This document shows positions 20,589 to 31,264 of a stretch of DNA of 64,000 bases, in pieces; the stretch's first letter is position 1, and the number at the start of each line of letters is the position of its first letter. The position numbers and the translations under genes were made by a program. Source of the DNA: Ichthyophis bannanicus (lineage: Eukaryota > Chordata > Amphibia > Gymnophiona > Ichthyophiidae); assembly GCA_033557465.1 (NCBI GenBank), contig CM066048.1, forward strand, positions 19,072,305 through 19,136,304, written 5' to 3'. The notes under the pieces were generated by a model that did not search any database, was not told the DNA's origin, and was given only the letters and a program-made list of their open reading frames with translations.

Positions 20589-20681
20589 CAGGACTGGAGT
20601 TCCTCAAGGAACTACAATTAGCAGGTAAGTCTAATTTCTCTTTCCTTATCGTCCCGCCAGTCCAGTCCCGAAACCTCAGGG
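20589..20681. repeat. D4 internal complementary region
   Basis: The left half, to 'gtctaatttctctttcc', complements the left outer end at 20115-20170. The right half ('tttccttatcgtcccgccag') complements the right outer end at 25955-25983. Contains GCAGGTAAGTCTAATTT. Confidence 0.87.
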
Positions 20682-20689
20682 ATGTTAAC

Positions 20690-21800
20690 AGAGCAGTCTA
20701 CCCAATGGGAGGGAGCTGCAACCGCAACCTGAAGCACTGCAGATCCAAACCGGGCATCTCCCGCTGCCTGGACATACTTTTGTGAAGCATTACCACCTGT
20801 ATGTAGCGAAAATCAGGTTGCTGCCCTACAGATTTCCACTGGTGGAACCAGGCTAATCTCCACCCACGAAGCCAGCTGAGCTCTGGTGGAATGCGCCCGC
20901 AAGTCTTCCGGCACCACCCCTTCCTTTCAGGATGTATGTCGAAGTGATAGCCTCTCTAATCCACCAGGAAATGGTAGCCTTAGCGGCTGCCTCTCCTCTT
21001 CACAGCCCCCCAAACAGGATAAACAAGCGATCAGACTTCCTAAACGGCGCCATGCAGCTCAAATAACGCCGCAGGATTCTCTTAACATCCAAGAGTCACA
21101 ACTGTGAGCTTGCGGAGCCTCCTGCCGGCGGCTGCAAAGTGGGCAAAGCAAGCGCTTGGTTCACATGGAATGCCGATACTACCTTGGTGGTTCTTCGGCC
21201 CGTTCCTTCCTTCCTGCCCTTTTCCCTGAAAAAGGACAAGAAAAGCTCCTGACAAGATAAGGCCTGAAGTTCTGAAATCCTGTGCGCCGAACAGATTACC
21301 ACCAAGAATACCGCCTTCAGGGTAACATCCTTCTCTGAAGTCCAACTCACCGGTTCGAAGGGCTCCCCTACGAGTGCCAAAAGCACCAGGCTGAGATCCC
21401 AAGGTGGAACCTCCAACCTCCTTGGTGGTCGCAAACGACTTACCGCCCTCAAGAACCAGAGCACATCCGGGTGTGTACCCAACATCACCCCTTGAACCTT
21501 CCCTCGGTAACAGGAAATTGCAGCCAGCTGCACCCTCAGGGAGCTGGCAGCCAACCCCCTGTTGAAACCAGCCTGCAGAAAGGCCAGCACATCTGGAATA
21601 GAAGCAGAGACTGAAGCAACTGCCGATCCGAACACCATGCTTCAAAAATCCGCCACACTCTGACATAAGCTAAGCACGTAGACTTCCTCCGAGCCTTCAA
21701 CAACATGACTATAACTGATGCAGAATAGCCCTTCTTCTTTAGCCTTGCTCTCTCAAGAGCCATACCGTAAGCAAGAATTGATCCACCTGAGGCATGAGTA
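20690..21800 (-). pseudogene. Tyrosine recombinase of D4, active site inverted
   Basis: The N-terminal region (ILAYGMALERARLKKKGYS, STCLAYVRVWRIFEAW) lies near 21640-21790. The catalytic core (AHRISELQALSCQELF) is near 21260. The C-terminal end, with the expected HxxR and Tyr region, is in broken frames below 21095. Coding-strand text runs LVPPVEICRAAT, then lacks the expected HY motif. That motif appears on the opposite strand at 20774-20802 (H-x-F-x-K-H-Y order), so a short segment is inverted. There are several frameshifts near 21540-21640 and 21095. Not functional. Confidence 0.78.
20772..20804. other. Micro-inversion in the D4 recombinase
   Basis: 33 bp bounded by ACATAC (20772-20777) and GTATGT (20799-20804). 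Read on the plus strand it encodes the recombinase Tyr segment in the frame that joins the minus-strand text on both sides. Confidence 0.75.
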
Positions 21801-23640
21801 TCGGATCTTGTGCCAACAGATCCTCTCGGATGGGAAGATGCCATGGGCTGTCTGCCAGAAGCCGCACCAGATCGGCATACCATACCACGGCCGTTGTGGC
21901 CGCACTGATGCAGAATAGCACGGTATATAAGAGAATGTAAATAAATAAAAATAAATAAATATCTGGGGCTATCAGTATCACCAAACCTTGGTGAGTCTCT
22001 ATCCATTGTATCACGATGAGCGCCCATGGAGAAACATATAACAGTTCCCCCACAGGCCACTTCTGTACGAGGGCATCCAGCCCCTCCGACATTCTTTCCT
22101 GCCTTCTGCTGAAAAACCAGCCTGCCTTGGCTGACTGGAAGGTTGCCATTAGATCCATTACTGGACAACCCCAACGAACCGTCACCTGCACGAACACTTC
22201 CTGATTGAGAGTCCACTCGCCATGGTCCACCTGTACCTGACTCAGGTAATTGGCCATAACATTGTCCACCCTGGCGACGTGCGGTGCCGACAAGGCTTGG
22301 AGATGATTCCCCGCCCATGCCAGCAGCACTTTGGCCTCTTCTTCCAGCACCACGCTTCCCATGCTGCCTTGGCGGTTTATGTAGCCCACCATGGTGACGT
22401 TGTCCAAGAACACCCTGACCGCCCGATTCTGCAGCCAGGGCTCGAAAATTCTGCAGCACCCAAAACACTGCCTTCATTTGTAGCCTGTTGATGGACCACT
22501 AAGCCTCCTGCGCGTTCCATTGCCCCTGGGCAAAGCGCCCTTCGCAATGGGCTCCCCAACCTGCCAGACTGGCATCTGTCATCACCGGCACCCAAGCTGG
22601 AGAATCGAGGGGCATGCCCCTTCCAAGAGTCTCCAAGCGCAGCCACCACTGCAACGCTCTCTTCGTCTGCTTTGGACACAGGAGCCGGTGAGATAGGGGG
22701 TTGAGTCTGGTGGGACCACCGACGCAGGAGAACTCTCTGTAAAGGCCGCATGTGAGCCCTCGCCCACGGAACCAAGTCGAGCATGGCCACTATGGTTCCC
22801 AGAACCTGTAGATAATGCCAAGCTGAGGGTTGCGGCATTCACAAGAACTGACATAGCAGATTCCGCAGCCCCCGGGCCTCCTTGGTATCGAAGCGTGCCC
22901 CCAAATGCTCCAGTTCTTGGGATGGCGTCAACCTGCTTTTAATGACGTTGACCACCCATCCCAGACTTTCTAGAAACTGTACTGCCTGCACCGTGGCCCT
23001 TGTGCTCTTGCTCCTGGACTTTGCCCTGATGAGCCAATCGTCCAGGTACGAGTGTAGCAGTACCCCGTCCTTGTGGAGTGCTGCCGCCACTGCTACCATG
23101 ACCTTGGTGAAAGTCCACAGGGCGATTGCCAGGCCGAACGGCAAAGCCCAAAACTGGAAAAGTTCCATCAGCACCGCAAAGCGGAGGAACTGCTGGTGCT
23201 CGGGCTTGACAGGAATGTGCAGATATTCTTCAGACAGATCTAGTGACGTCAGAAACTTCCCGCTCTGTACCGCCACTATGACAGATCATAGTCTCCATGC
23301 GAAAATGCAACATTCTGAGGCAGCAGTTTGCACCCCTGAGATCGAGAATCGGTTGAAAGGAGCCTTCCTTCTTGGGCACCATGAAATAAATGGAGTATCG
23401 ACCGTACCCGAGTTGGTCTCTGGGTACCGGTACTACAGCCCTTAGCTGTAACAACCTTGCTAAGGTCTCATTTACCTCCGCTGCTTTGCCCGGCGCCCTG
23501 CAAGCAGACTGGACAAAGACGTGGCTGATTGGGTGTGCCCACTCGAAGGCATATCCTTCTCAGATGCCCTCAAGGACTCACTGGTCCGACGTGATCTGGA
23601 CCCAAGTGGAGTAGAAATCCCATAGCTGGCCCCCCACGGG
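21739..23640 (-). pseudogene. RT-RNase H-MT of D4, several frameshifts
   Basis: Pieces in different frames keep the order: GYGRYSIYFMVPKKEGSFQP (near 23400), ALPFGLAIALWTFTKVMV and YLDD in HSYLDDWLIRAKS (23037-23048), then RNase H text in two frames (VHQQATNEGS region) and LDNVTMVGYINRQG (near 22390). The MT-like block (PVMDLMATFQSAKAGWFFSR, VILIAPD, WYADLVRLL) is split by a 60-bp insertion at 21901-21960 that leaves the frame open. At least four frameshifts are visible. Confidence 0.8.
21901..21960 (+). repeat. 60-bp LINE tail inserted in D4
   Basis: 'cacggtatataagagaatg' followed by (AAAT)n matches the extreme 3' tail of the window's L2-like LINEs. D2, D3, D5 and E5 lack it at this point, between the codons for APD and those for the WY block. 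Confidence 0.75.
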
Positions 23641-23669
23641 AACCACTCCCACCCTGGGCGCCCCTCATT

Positions 23670-25087
23670 TCATTGTGTCTTCTTAGGCCCTGAGCAGAAA
23701 GAGGACCCGAAGCCCCTTCCTGCTCCCCAGAAGCCCTGCCCACAAAAGGCAGGCTTACTTCTCTGATAAGGCCCAAACCTAGAGGGTCGAAAACACCAGA
23801 CGTCTCTCACCTTTCCCTTCCCTGTCGAGGCAGGGTGGCTCTGCTTCTGCTTATCCTCAGACAGACGGCCCACCTTGGATTCCCCCAAGTCCTTAACCAA
23901 CTTCTCTAAATCCTCCCCAAAGAGCAATTTGCCCTTGAAAGGGAGCTTACTAAGACGGGCCTTGGAGAATCCGGTTCCTCAGACACAGACAGTGACGGGC
24001 CGCCACCAGGGAGGCCATGCTCTTAGAGATCCCCCTGAAGAGATCATAGTGGGAATCCGTTAGATACACAGCCCCGACTCCAACTTTGCCACTTTCTCGG
24101 GGGAGTCTGCTCCCGGCTTCTCCTGCTGCACTTCTTGGGCCCAGCAGAGGCATGCCCTCGCCACTGAGGCCCCGCAAATGAAAGCCTGCAAGGCCAAGGC
24201 ATTGATATCAAAGGCTTGCTTCAGCAAGGTGTCTATCTTCCTGTCCTGGGCCTCTTTGAGGGCTGTGCTACCTTCTACCAGGATTGTTGTCTTCTTGGTG
24301 ACCGCAGACACTTTGGGAGACTGAAGCAAGTTGCGCTCTTGCTCTGGTAAATGATAAAGCCATGGCCCGAACCCCCCTGAGACCCGCCTCTGGCAGATTC
24401 CACTCCTCCTGGATCATCTGCTTAACCACTCTGTGTACCGGAAAGACCTTTTGCGGCTTCCGCACCACCTGGAGCAGCAGGTCCTCCGGCGCTTGATCCT
24501 CTGCCGGCTCACATGCTGGCATATTCAGCGCCTTCAAAGATTCTCCAATGAGAGCTGCCAATTCCTCCCTGCGAAAAACCCGGACTACTCGTGACTGGTT
24601 TTCTTGCTCCTGGATATCTCCTTCCTCCAACTCCTCCTGGAGGTTGAGCTCTGTCTCCAGATCCAGTATATCCGACCCCGAAGACTGCACCTGCCCCTCC
24701 TCCGAGGTCGCACCCCCTTCAGTTGTAGCCCTTCCATCTGCAGAAGGCCTCTTAGTTCCCATGAATCGAGCAAGTGGGGCATCCTGCTGACGCAGGCAAA
24801 AGGCCCTGTGGAGCAACAAAACAAACTTGGGTGAAAAACCACCTGGAAGCTCTGCACCACTCTGATGCGAAGAGGAGGACCCAAGCTCCGACGGAGGCAG
24901 ATTCTAGCACCTCCAATGACCCCCCTGCGCCTTGGATCTCCCCAATCGGGGAAGGAGACCCCTCCAGACCTTCCTGAAGTACCTTCTCCACTATGGCAGT
25001 CTCCTGAGCGCAGCCCCAACAGGCTCCTTCGTTGGAAACTGCTCCCCGCCTTGTTCCGCAAACCAGGCACTGAGGCCTAGAAGGCAT
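23670..25087 (-). pseudogene. Gag-like ORF of D4, frameshifted
   Basis: Starts MPSRPQCLVCGTRRG at 25087, with CxxC pairs (CLVC, CWGC). The acidic middle (DLETELNLQEELEEGDIQEQ), the core (SAVTKKTTILVEGSTALKE) and the tail (MLFGEDLEKLVKDLGESK to GFWGAGRGFGS) are spread over at least four frames. An identity similar to that of the D3 gag is apparent throughout. No intact product is expected. Confidence 0.8.
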
Positions 25088-25833
25088 AGTTCCCGGGAGG
25101 GGCCTGCGAGGAAGCGCCCCTAATGTCAGGAAGGGAACCAGTCCTCCCGTCCCTCACCCCAAGCACAGGGCCTCCAAGGTCCTGGTGAACAGATTAGAAG
25201 GAAAAATCCCCCAATTGAAATTAAAGAAAAATAAAACAAACAAAATAAATTAAAACCTATCGATCACCTGACCCAGCTACCTTGAAGGAGGGGGAGGACC
25301 ACCTGCATGAGGCTGACCTGTGCTCTGTGACCATGGGAAACAGGCTGCGCCACCCGTGCATGCTGTTTCCCCTTACACTGCCATGTGGCCTGGTTGGCAG
25401 CCGTCTGCTGCTCCACACTGCAAAGGCCACACATTTAACCGCCGCTGCTGCTCGTTTCTGGCCTCAGAGGAGTCCCCCCGGCTTACTTAATGCCTGGGAC
25501 CTCCTGTGGCTCTTCTACCTCTCCTTCTGTTCTTGCCGCACTTCCCCTGCACTCAGCCCGTGATCAAGGGCTTCAGCGCTGAGAGGGAAAAAAAGGACAC
25601 TGCCTGCGGCGCTATCGGCGGCTCCTCACCCACACACAGGTTCGGGAGCCACCTCGTCCCAGCATAGACACAGCAGCTCCCCCGCCTGCCTCGAAATACC
25701 TGGGGACAGAAGGGCCCCGGAGCTCCTGCTCACTCTCAGATTTTTTTTTTTTGCAGGTACTCAAATTCAAATCAAGGCAATTAAACAAAAGAAAGCTAAC
25801 TTTCCTTGGTTGTTCCTAGTGAGTTCAATCCCT

Positions 25834-25946
25834 GGTTCACAACCTCCTCCAGCTGCTTGGAGACTGAGCTTACTGGGGGCTGGTGCCAGTGTCATCAGAA
25901 AAATGACATGCTCAGTCTCCAAGCTGCTGGTGGAGGTGCACAACCC
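25834..25946. repeat. Hairpin in the D4 5' terminal repeat
   Basis: Arms 25834-25869 and 25910-25946 are inverted copies (core CAGCTGCTTGGAGACTGAGC) around a 40-bp loop. The right part overlaps the 5' ITR (25872-25965), the partner of 20163-20285. The left arm is found only on this side of the element. Confidence 0.82.
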
Positions 25947-25983
25947 AGAGGTTTCGGGACTGGATTGGAGGGACGATAAGGAA

Positions 25984-26220
25984 TCTGAGCCGCTCAAATT
26001 TACTGCTAACGCTCGCCATATTACTTGCATTGTGCCAAAGTGAGCTTTCTTCTGAAGTTCATAGGATGTAACAGGTATAGGTAATTTGTTAAGATGTGAT
26101 TGAAATTCCGCTTAATCAGGCCTGTGGCTCCTAATACAATGGGAAATTTTCTTGGCACTTCAGGATCTTCTCCCTCTCCACACAGTTCACAGAAGAAAAT
26201 CAAGAGCTTCTTGTTCAAGC
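25984..26220. other. No gene recognised
   Basis: On the minus strand a short reading (EDPEVPRKFPIVLGATG) faintly resembles the C-terminal tail of some LINE reverse-transcriptase proteins. The support is weak and no repeat family is assigned. Confidence 0.25.
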
Positions 26221-26442
26221 AGCCATAGAAACATAGTAACAGAAAAAGACCACATGGCCTATCTAATCTGTCCTTCCATATCAACTACTACAGTACCTTT
26301 TTTCCTTTAGAGACCTTCTGTGTTTGTCACATGTTTTCTTGAATTCAGATACTATCTTCGTCTCTACTACCTCCACTGGGAGACTATGCCATGAATCTAC
26401 CACTCTTTCCATAAAGAAATATTTCCGCATATTACTCCTGTC
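26221..26442 (-). mobile_element. CR1 LINE, 3' piece
   Basis: On the minus strand, SNMRKYFFMERVVDSWHSLP and SEFKKTCDKHRRSL, then a 3' UTR ending in 'gtttctatggc'. This is the end of the CR1 ORF2; the preceding part of the same ORF resumes at 27363. Confidence 0.82.
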
Positions 26443-27362
26443 TATTATTACTACTATTAAACATTTATAAAGCGCTACAAGGCATACACAGTGCTGTACA
26501 GACATATGTTTCTATTCTAAAAGAAAAAAGGGGACTGCTGTAGTGGTTGATATGGAAGGGCAGACCAGATAGCCCTTGTGGTCATTTTCTATCGTCATGT
26601 TTCTATATAAAGACAGTCCCTATTCGTTGGAGCTTATAATCTAATTAAGACAGACAAAAGATAAGAATAAAGAGAAAAGCAAAGGATGAGGAGATATAAG
26701 GAATAAGGGGTCAGGATCCAAAAGCAGTTTCAAAAAAAGTGAGCCTCCAACATGGACTTGAAAAGGGGCAGAGATGAAGCCTGATGCACAAACTCAGGGA
26801 GCCAGTTCCAGGCATATGGAGCAGCAAGATGAAAGGACCAAAGTCTGAAGTTGGCAATGGAAGAAAAGGGCAAAGAGGGAAGCAAAGCAGTAGAAGAGCA
26901 GAGTTCATGAGGAGGGGTATAGGGAGAGAGGAGAGGTAGTGAGGAGCAGAAGAGTGAATGCATTTATAGGTCAGGAGAACAAGCTTGAATTGGATACAGA
27001 AAAGGAAAGGAAGCCAGTGAAGTGATTTGAGAAGGGTTATATATTGAAGCTGGCGAATGACTAGTCACACAGTAGAGTTCTGAATAGAATGTTATCCACA
27101 GAGATAGAAAAAGGAAGGGGGGGGGAATAAGAAGTTCGGTTTTGGCCATGTTTAATTTTGAATAGTAGTGAGACATCCAGGTGACAATGTTAGACAAGCA
27201 GGCAGAGATGCAGGTCTGGAGTGTTGATGAGATACCAGGTGTAGAAACATAGATCTACGAATCATCAGCATAAAGACGATACTGAAATCCATGGAAGACG
27301 ACTGGGTGTAAAGAGAGAAAAGGAGACAGCTAAGAACAGATCACTGGGAGAGGAATAGCAGT
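26443..27362 (-). mobile_element. L2-like LINE fragment inserted in CR1
   Basis: On the minus strand the text ends with RLWSFHLAAPYAWNWLPEF and LFKSMLEAHFF, the typical C-terminus of L2-type ORF2 (compare WNSLP and LKTHLF in the other copies). The MAKTELLIPP block lies upstream. The tail at 26443-26500 contains the 'aagcgctacaaggc' terminal motif. It is 5' truncated and frameshifted. TCTAT at both edges may be a short target duplication. Confidence 0.65.
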
Positions 27363-27900
27363 CTATCCCCTTTCACCTTCATCCTACTGTATGTCCCCTG
27401 TTGCAGAGCTTTCTTTCAATTGAAAGAGGTTCTCCTCCTGTACATTTAGGCCAAAGAGGTATTTAAACATTTCTATCATATCTCCTTTTTCATGCCTTTC
27501 CTCTAATGTATACATATTGAGATCTTTAAGTCTGTCCCCATGTGGCTTATAATAAAGACCATTGACCATTTTGGTAGTCACCCTCTGCACAGTCCTGTTT
27601 ATATCCTTTTGAAGGTGCGGTCTCCAGAATTGCACACAATATTCCAAATGAGGTCTCACCAAAGACTTAGGCAGAGGCAGTATGACCTTCTTTTTCCTAC
27701 TAGCCATTCCTCTCCCTATGCACCCAAGCATCCTTCTGGCTTTCACCGTTGCCTTTTCTACCTGTTTAGCCACTTTAAGATCATCGAGAAAAAAAATCAC
27801 ACCGTCGTCCTGTTCTTTTGTGGACAGACGTACTTCACCCCCTACACTGTACCGCTCCCTTGGATTTTTTGCAGCCCAAATGCATAACCCAAAAGAACTT
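27363..27900 (-). mobile_element. CR1 LINE, RT C-terminal piece
   Basis: The minus-strand frame (27800-27384) has DDLKVAKQVEKATVKARRML, SLVRPHLEYCVQFWRPHLQK and NMYTLEERHEKGDMIEMFKY, a close match to 53190-53570. A run ending FQLKESSATGD continues, after the L2-like insertion, at 26442. 5' truncated at about 27900. Confidence 0.85.
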
Positions 27901-28379
27901 AATTCTTCCCTACTAAACTACAAGAAACTTTATTTATCAGGGAGAAAAGGATCTCAGTACCTGTGGGCCAGTAAATCCCGGTTTATCAATCTCGACCAAG
28001 GATCGCCTCCATAACATCAATGATCCTGAAAAACTCCCTTCCTGCTCATCCAGAATATGCAACATGTCTACATATAGGAGCTCCATTCAAGTTGGGCATT
28101 CAGACCTCCAGGTGTAAGAGTTCGAAGCCTAAAGAGCCAGCTTTCATCCACAGTCTGAAGTTATCTGTTGCTCGTACTTTCCTGACCTGAAGAAGGTTTT
28201 AACTTTCGAAAGCTAAACGGCATTATCTTATTTTCCTTCTTTATGTTTCTTTTTTAACTACCATGAAAGTGGACTAACACGACAAACATACTACTTTATC
28301 TGAAGTCACCGATGACCTTACCCTATCCCAACTATATTTTCCCTCTAGTCTGTCCAAACCAAATACTGAAACGATTTCC
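27901..28379. other. Unidentified sequence
   Basis: Contains 'cctgacctgaagaaggtttt' and 'actttcgaaagctaa', wording common at the ends of several vertebrate retroelements, but no coding evidence. Not assigned. Confidence 0.3.
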
Positions 28380-28960
28380 GGCTGTTCTCCCTCGCCCTCT
28401 TCCGGATGGACCTGTTTGTTTCCCCTTCCCCTCACCACCACAACAAAAATGGCCGCCATAGAGACAGGCCGGCCCTCCCTCAAGAAAGATGGCGGCCGTC
28501 GATATCAGGGAGGCCGATCGCTCCCTTAATAAACATGGCCGACAAACAGCCCGGAAGCCAAACTCATGGTAGCTCCCGGCAAAGTAGCCAATCCACCGCT
28601 TCTTAAGGGGCGGGCATCCCGGATATTCCCATCATCCTCTGCGCCGCGACGGGAGCTAAGGAGAGAGACAGAGAGAGAAGCTTGGCGGATCCAAAATGGC
28701 TGCCTTTTCCTGAGGAGAGGGAGTGAGAGAGGCCTTAAAAATAAATTGCTCCATCCCTTTTTGCCCCACGGTACAATTTCGGTATTTTACCCGGTCATTT
28801 GCCTCACTGAGGTGCTCATAAAACCATCGCCGGACTATTCGTGGGAGTGAGGGACACGGGGATACAGATAGACGCCCGAGAAACGGTTCGAATGGTGACG
28901 GAGAGAAGAAAATAAATAGCAGATTAGGGGCCCGTGAGGACGAGGAGAGATTAACACATT
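28380..28960. promoter_or_regulatory. CpG-rich region with YY1-like motifs
   Basis: Clearly richer in CpG than the AT-rich flanks. It holds at least four YY1-type cores: AAAATGGCCGCCAT (28446), AAGATGGCGGCCG (28486), ACATGGCCG (28534) and AAAATGGCTGCC (28692). This pattern is typical of TATA-less vertebrate promoters and also of LINE 5' ends. No exon can be defined. It could be a host promoter, perhaps bidirectional, or a retroelement promoter. Confidence 0.45.
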
Positions 28961-31264
28961 TTACTCACCTTCTGTCCTCACCGTGATTTAATTATCCCGG
29001 AGTGGGGACAGAATTTGAAAAATAAAATCTGTCTCCTACGGGCTGACGTGTCAAATTGAAAGAGAAGGAAGAAATATATCCTTTATTATTTTCAGCTTCT
29101 CTGTATTATTGCTGCTAGGTACGTTCTTAAATATATTTACGTTGAAGAGCGTTGTTGGGCGTATTTGACAGGCGAAAGTACAGAGAAGGACTAGCTAGAT
29201 AGATGACATCAAGATAAATATAAACGGGTAGAAAATTTCTGTGAAATTAGCATAGGTGGAAGTACGTACCAGAGGACATTAAATAAGTTGAAGAATGATT
29301 GAAATCCTTGAAGAGTAAAAGTGAAATTAAAATTGTGAGTCCCCAACCCACTTCTTTGGGCCCATGGGGAGGGGAAAAAACTATTAGTTTATTTCAGAGA
29401 AATTTCTTTACTTTGGGGATATGGAGGGTTTTCTTGGTTATTGAACATAGTTGTACTTTAAAAGGTTCTGGCCTTTAGTCCTGTATTGCAAAGCAAAACA
29501 AAAATGTAAGGAAAATAACTTTTATTTTATAAACGAGGAAAGTAGAGTAGGACATTTCTATTTTTCTAGTTTTTTTTTGCTACTGTGTTTGGATCGCTAC
29601 ATCAGCTTCAAAAGACATAAGCAAGAGGAGCTTTCCCTTAAGGTTGGTTTTTATGGAATTTGTGGTTATATGTGCATTTTATTCATTTTCTGGATTTGTT
29701 TGGTTTTCCTTAATCTTTCTAAGCTGCTGCTTAGCTGAGTTTTATGTTGTTCTTTAGGCTTACACATTGTTGTACTTAAAGGTTATTGACGGGAAACAGT
29801 AGGCCTTATAGCATGTTAACCGAAATACTGTTTAACTGTGATTGTAGAAGTGTCAGTATGCTAGAGACTGTAACTAAGGATGTAAAGTGGTTAAAATCCT
29901 CCACTTCTAAATGTATCAGGTCACTCACTGATTATGGTTCTGACCTCTGGAATCATTCTTGTGATTATGGCAAATGCAGCTGCTTTTAGAAAGCTATATG
30001 TCTTGCTTTTCTAACTTTAACATTAGCATGCAAAAGTGGGATATTTTGTTTTAAAATGTCACATTTTCATCTGCTTAACAAGTAAGGGGTTTACTTTGCA
30101 GCTTAGTATTGGAATTGGGAACCTGCACTTTTACACTCTCCGCATTGGCAGCAATCTGCAGTTAACTGTGATGGTATCCATTTTTTTTTAATACCCACAT
30201 ATTTTAATTATTCCAGTTAAGTTCTTCATGCTTCTAATTTCTTGTTAGCTTTGTATCAGTGCGATTTGTCTGATGCTTTGAATTACAGTACCATTTTGAA
30301 ATGGTGAACTTTGGAAGACTGCAAGCGTCCAGTGAAGTATATAAAGTGGTCATCTACCTAAATCAGGCAGGCTACAGAATACATAATAAATATTTTTTTT
30401 TAAATTGAAAAAGCATGAAAGTGGTCTGTCACCCACCACAGTTGTCAACTTAATTATGCTGCTGTCATTATTCCCTTTCTAAACCTTGTTCTGCACATCA
30501 GTGCCTTTCCTGTACTATCTATACTTCTCCCCATACCACATCCAATCGATATATGTGTATGTTTATCCACCTCCTGCATTACTCTTCTTACATTTGATGA
30601 AGTAAACCTAACCTTCCCACCCCCCTCAGATAAGCCAAATAACTATACCCCCTCACTCAGCATTTGTAAAGAAGCTTTGTAAATATGTTTAAGATTAATT
30701 ATCTACGTTAGTTAATGTAGAAAGTTACTGTTCTATGTAAACATTGTTCATTCAAGTTAAATGTACACTGCTTTGATCCGTGGAAAAGCGGTATAAAAAA
30801 ATCAGCCAAATAACAAATTTATTAAGGCTATTTATTTAACTATAAGATGTCATCAGACTGATCTTAATGTATGAAGCACATGGGATGCTTGTATCCCTAA
30901 TAGCATGGGAGATAGACTTGGGCACTCTTAGTTGGAAAAAAGTATGGTATTAATTATTTTCAGTTACTTGGCTTTCGTGTGTTTCGTATGGTTCCTTACT
31001 GTATCTTATAATAAAACTCAGCGCTATAGTAGAACTTGATCCCAATTGCTACAGTCATAAATAATGACTTTAAGAAGGAATCCACTAACCATAAGAGGAG
31101 AAAAGACCTCAGTAGATTATACTTTTTCCTTGGTAGGTATTTCAGATATAGTAAGGATACCTACACTCAAAAAGATCATAAATAAATGGGGCTCACTCAC
31201 CAAGCAGGTTCACAAACATAATTGAGAACTGTCATTTAATGTTATAGATGGGAAAAGTTGGAAC
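28961..31264. other. AT-rich sequence, no gene recognised
   Basis: Intron-like AT-rich DNA. Short open frames (for example 29451-29738) have no recognisable motif. 'ctgctttgatccgtggaaaa' with 'gcggtataaaa' (30690-30815) looks like an L2-like LINE tail on the plus strand. Confidence 0.4.

Larger units (their letters stand above)
20115..25983 (-). mobile_element. DIRS-like retrotransposon D4, full structure, decayed
   Basis: Minus-strand element with both ITRs, an ICR (20589-20681), and gag, RT-RNase H-MT and recombinase genes, each broken by several frameshifts. The left end lies on AAA (20115-20117) and the right end on 'aaggaa' (25978-25983), as in D2. Two unusual internal changes are a 60-bp LINE-tail insertion at 21901-21960 and a micro-inversion at 20772-20804. 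The leader (25088-25820) is GC-rich with a short poly-T run at 25741. Confidence 0.88.

Noticed and set aside
26041..26220. C-terminal fragment of another LINE clade
   Set aside because: The resemblance (VPRKFPIVLGATG) is too short to name a family. Left as unassigned.
27384..27800. A host gene for a 138-residue protein
   Set aside because: The sequence is the CR1 reverse transcriptase C-terminus, repeated at 53190-53570.
29451..29989. Short open frames as host exons
   Set aside because: No recognisable domain, and AT-rich low-complexity residues. Nothing separates them from chance frames.
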